Shown piece after piece: positions 5,184 to 5,934 of a stretch of 5,934 bases of DNA. The stretch's first letter is position 1. Every line of letters starts with the position of its first letter. The DNA is taken from positions 1 through 5,934 of the forward strand of contig JAQGPE010000760.1 of NCBI GenBank assembly GCA_028293225.1. The letters are read 5' to 3'. The position numbers and the translations under genes were made by a program. The DNA is from Akkermansiaceae bacterium. Its GTDB lineage: Bacteria; Verrucomicrobiota; Verrucomicrobiia; Verrucomicrobiales; Akkermansiaceae. The notes under the pieces were generated by a model. That model did no database searches, had not been told where the DNA came from, and saw only the letters and a list, made by a program, of their open reading frames with translations.

Positions 5184-5934
5184 ATGCCAATTGAAAGCAA
5201 CAAGACCGATCCCGATCCAACTGCATGGAACGCGGTTTTCTCCATCGCGCTGGGAGTGGCCGGACTGATCATGGCGGAGTTTTTGCCAACCGGTGTTCTG
5301 ACGCCGATCTCCCGGGATCTCGGGATTACGGAAGGGATGGCAGGCCAGTCCGTATCGGCAACTTCGGTCGCCGCCGTCGTCACCAGCTTAACTCTGCCCT
5401 ATTTGTCACGGAGAGTGAACCGCCGGACCGTGATGCTGATACTCTCGCTGCTGCTGATTTGTTCCAATCTGCTGGTCGCGTTTTCTCCTAATTTTGCCAC
5501 CCTGTTAGGAGGAAGATTCATGCTGGGAATCGCATTGGGCGGTTTCTGGTCGATGGCTGCCGCGATCGCCATGAGACTCGTGCCTCAAGCTGAAGGACCA
5601 CGGGCGATTGCGATCATTTTTGGTGGCTGTTCCCTCGCCTCTGTCCTGGCGGCGCCACTGGGAAGCTTCCTGGGCGGAATCATCGGGTGGAGGAGTGTTT
5701 TCCTCCTTTCCGCCACGCTGAGCATTGTGGCGTTTCTGTGGCAAGCGCTCACGCTTCCTTCGCTGAAGCCGATCGGGGAGACGCGCATGCGCACGGTTTT
5801 CGATGTCCTCAGGATTCCGCACTTTTCGGCCGGCATGCTAGCAGTGGCCGCCGTCTTCTGTGGCCACTTCGCGCTTTTCACCTATCTGCGTCCGTTCCTT
5901 GAAACGACCACGGGTGTGGGAGTGAATAGGGTCT
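5184..5934 (+). CDS. MFS efflux transporter, NepI-like, N-terminal part (3' end outside window)
   Basis: From the ATG at 5184 the frame stays open to the window end, giving 250 residues of an inner-membrane 12-helix transporter of usual length near 400. Seven hydrophobic segments are visible: about 14-36, 53-74, 82-101, 105-126, 140-165, 169-191 and 216-237. The MFS loop between helices 2 and 3 is present as SRRVNRR (75-81). Several stretches resemble remembered E. coli NepI, a purine-ribonucleoside efflux pump: AEFLPTGVLTP, DLGITEGMAGQSV, RFMLGIALGGFWSM, MRLVPQAEGPRA, AAPLGSFLGGIIGWR and the FTYLRP after helix 7. The family also includes drug and sugar efflux proteins, so nucleoside export is plausible but unproven. 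The gene follows the hydrolase after 62 bp on the same strand. The start is supported by the short NepI-like N-terminal tail. No gene symbol is assigned because orthology is untested. Confidence 0.9.
   Translation, partial: MPIESNKTDPDPTAWNAVFSIALGVAGLIMAEFLPTGVLTPISRDLGITEGMAGQSVSATSVAAVVTSLTLPYLSRRVNRRTVMLILSLLLICSNLLVAFSPNFATLLGGRFMLGIALGGFWSMAAAIAMRLVPQAEGPRAIAIIFGGCSLASVLAAPLGSFLGGIIGWRSVFLLSATLSIVAFLWQALTLPSLKPIGETRMRTVFDVLRIPHFSAGMLAVAAVFCGHFALFTYLRPFLETTTGVGVNRV

Noticed and set aside
5505..5881. Minus-strand open frames at the right edge
   Set aside because: They are Arg/Glu-rich shadows of the MFS transporter frame, which has seven hydrophobic segments on the + strand.

Overview
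The window looks like bacterial chromosomal DNA of moderately high GC. Starts have weak or no Shine-Dalgarno sequences. There is a protein built of tandem W/AAxW/LP repeats, and dispersed repeats carry an AAAGCCGCACTCC core and a CCAGGGG-TGAAA-CCCCTGG hairpin. I associate this combination with Verrucomicrobiota (Luteolibacter or Haloferula-like), but that is recall and inference, not a database result. All eight supported genes lie on the + strand.

Left edge (1-372): the C-terminal end of an alanine/tryptophan-rich tandem-repeat protein. A non-coding stretch follows (373-756). It holds a doubtful minus-strand ORF remnant, copy 1 of a ~95-bp direct repeat (554-646), a small TGACGTCT repeat cluster and a very pyrimidine-rich leader.

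Middle (757-2072): a compact three-gene set. Two related small membrane proteins, each with two N-terminal membrane segments and a YcxB-like cytosolic domain, are followed by a small unrecognised acidic protein whose start overlaps the preceding stop. Copy 2 of the ~95-bp repeat (2290-2385) lies beyond it, next to a composite hairpin repeat (2218-2311). The cassette is therefore bracketed by near-identical direct repeats.

Right half (2482-5934): an AraC-family regulator, a lipoprotein with a cyclophilin-like fold domain, an exported alpha/beta hydrolase with a cysteine in the nucleophile elbow, and a NepI-like MFS efflux transporter cut off by the window end. The transporter reads open from 5184 to the last base. 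Close same-strand spacing (87, 66 and 62 bp) suggests a regulator-controlled envelope or efflux module: the regulator senses a small molecule, the hydrolase and cyclophilin-like protein act outside the cytoplasmic membrane, and the MFS protein exports a compound. The inducer and substrates cannot be read from sequence. No rRNA, tRNA, CRISPR array or complete insertion sequence was seen.
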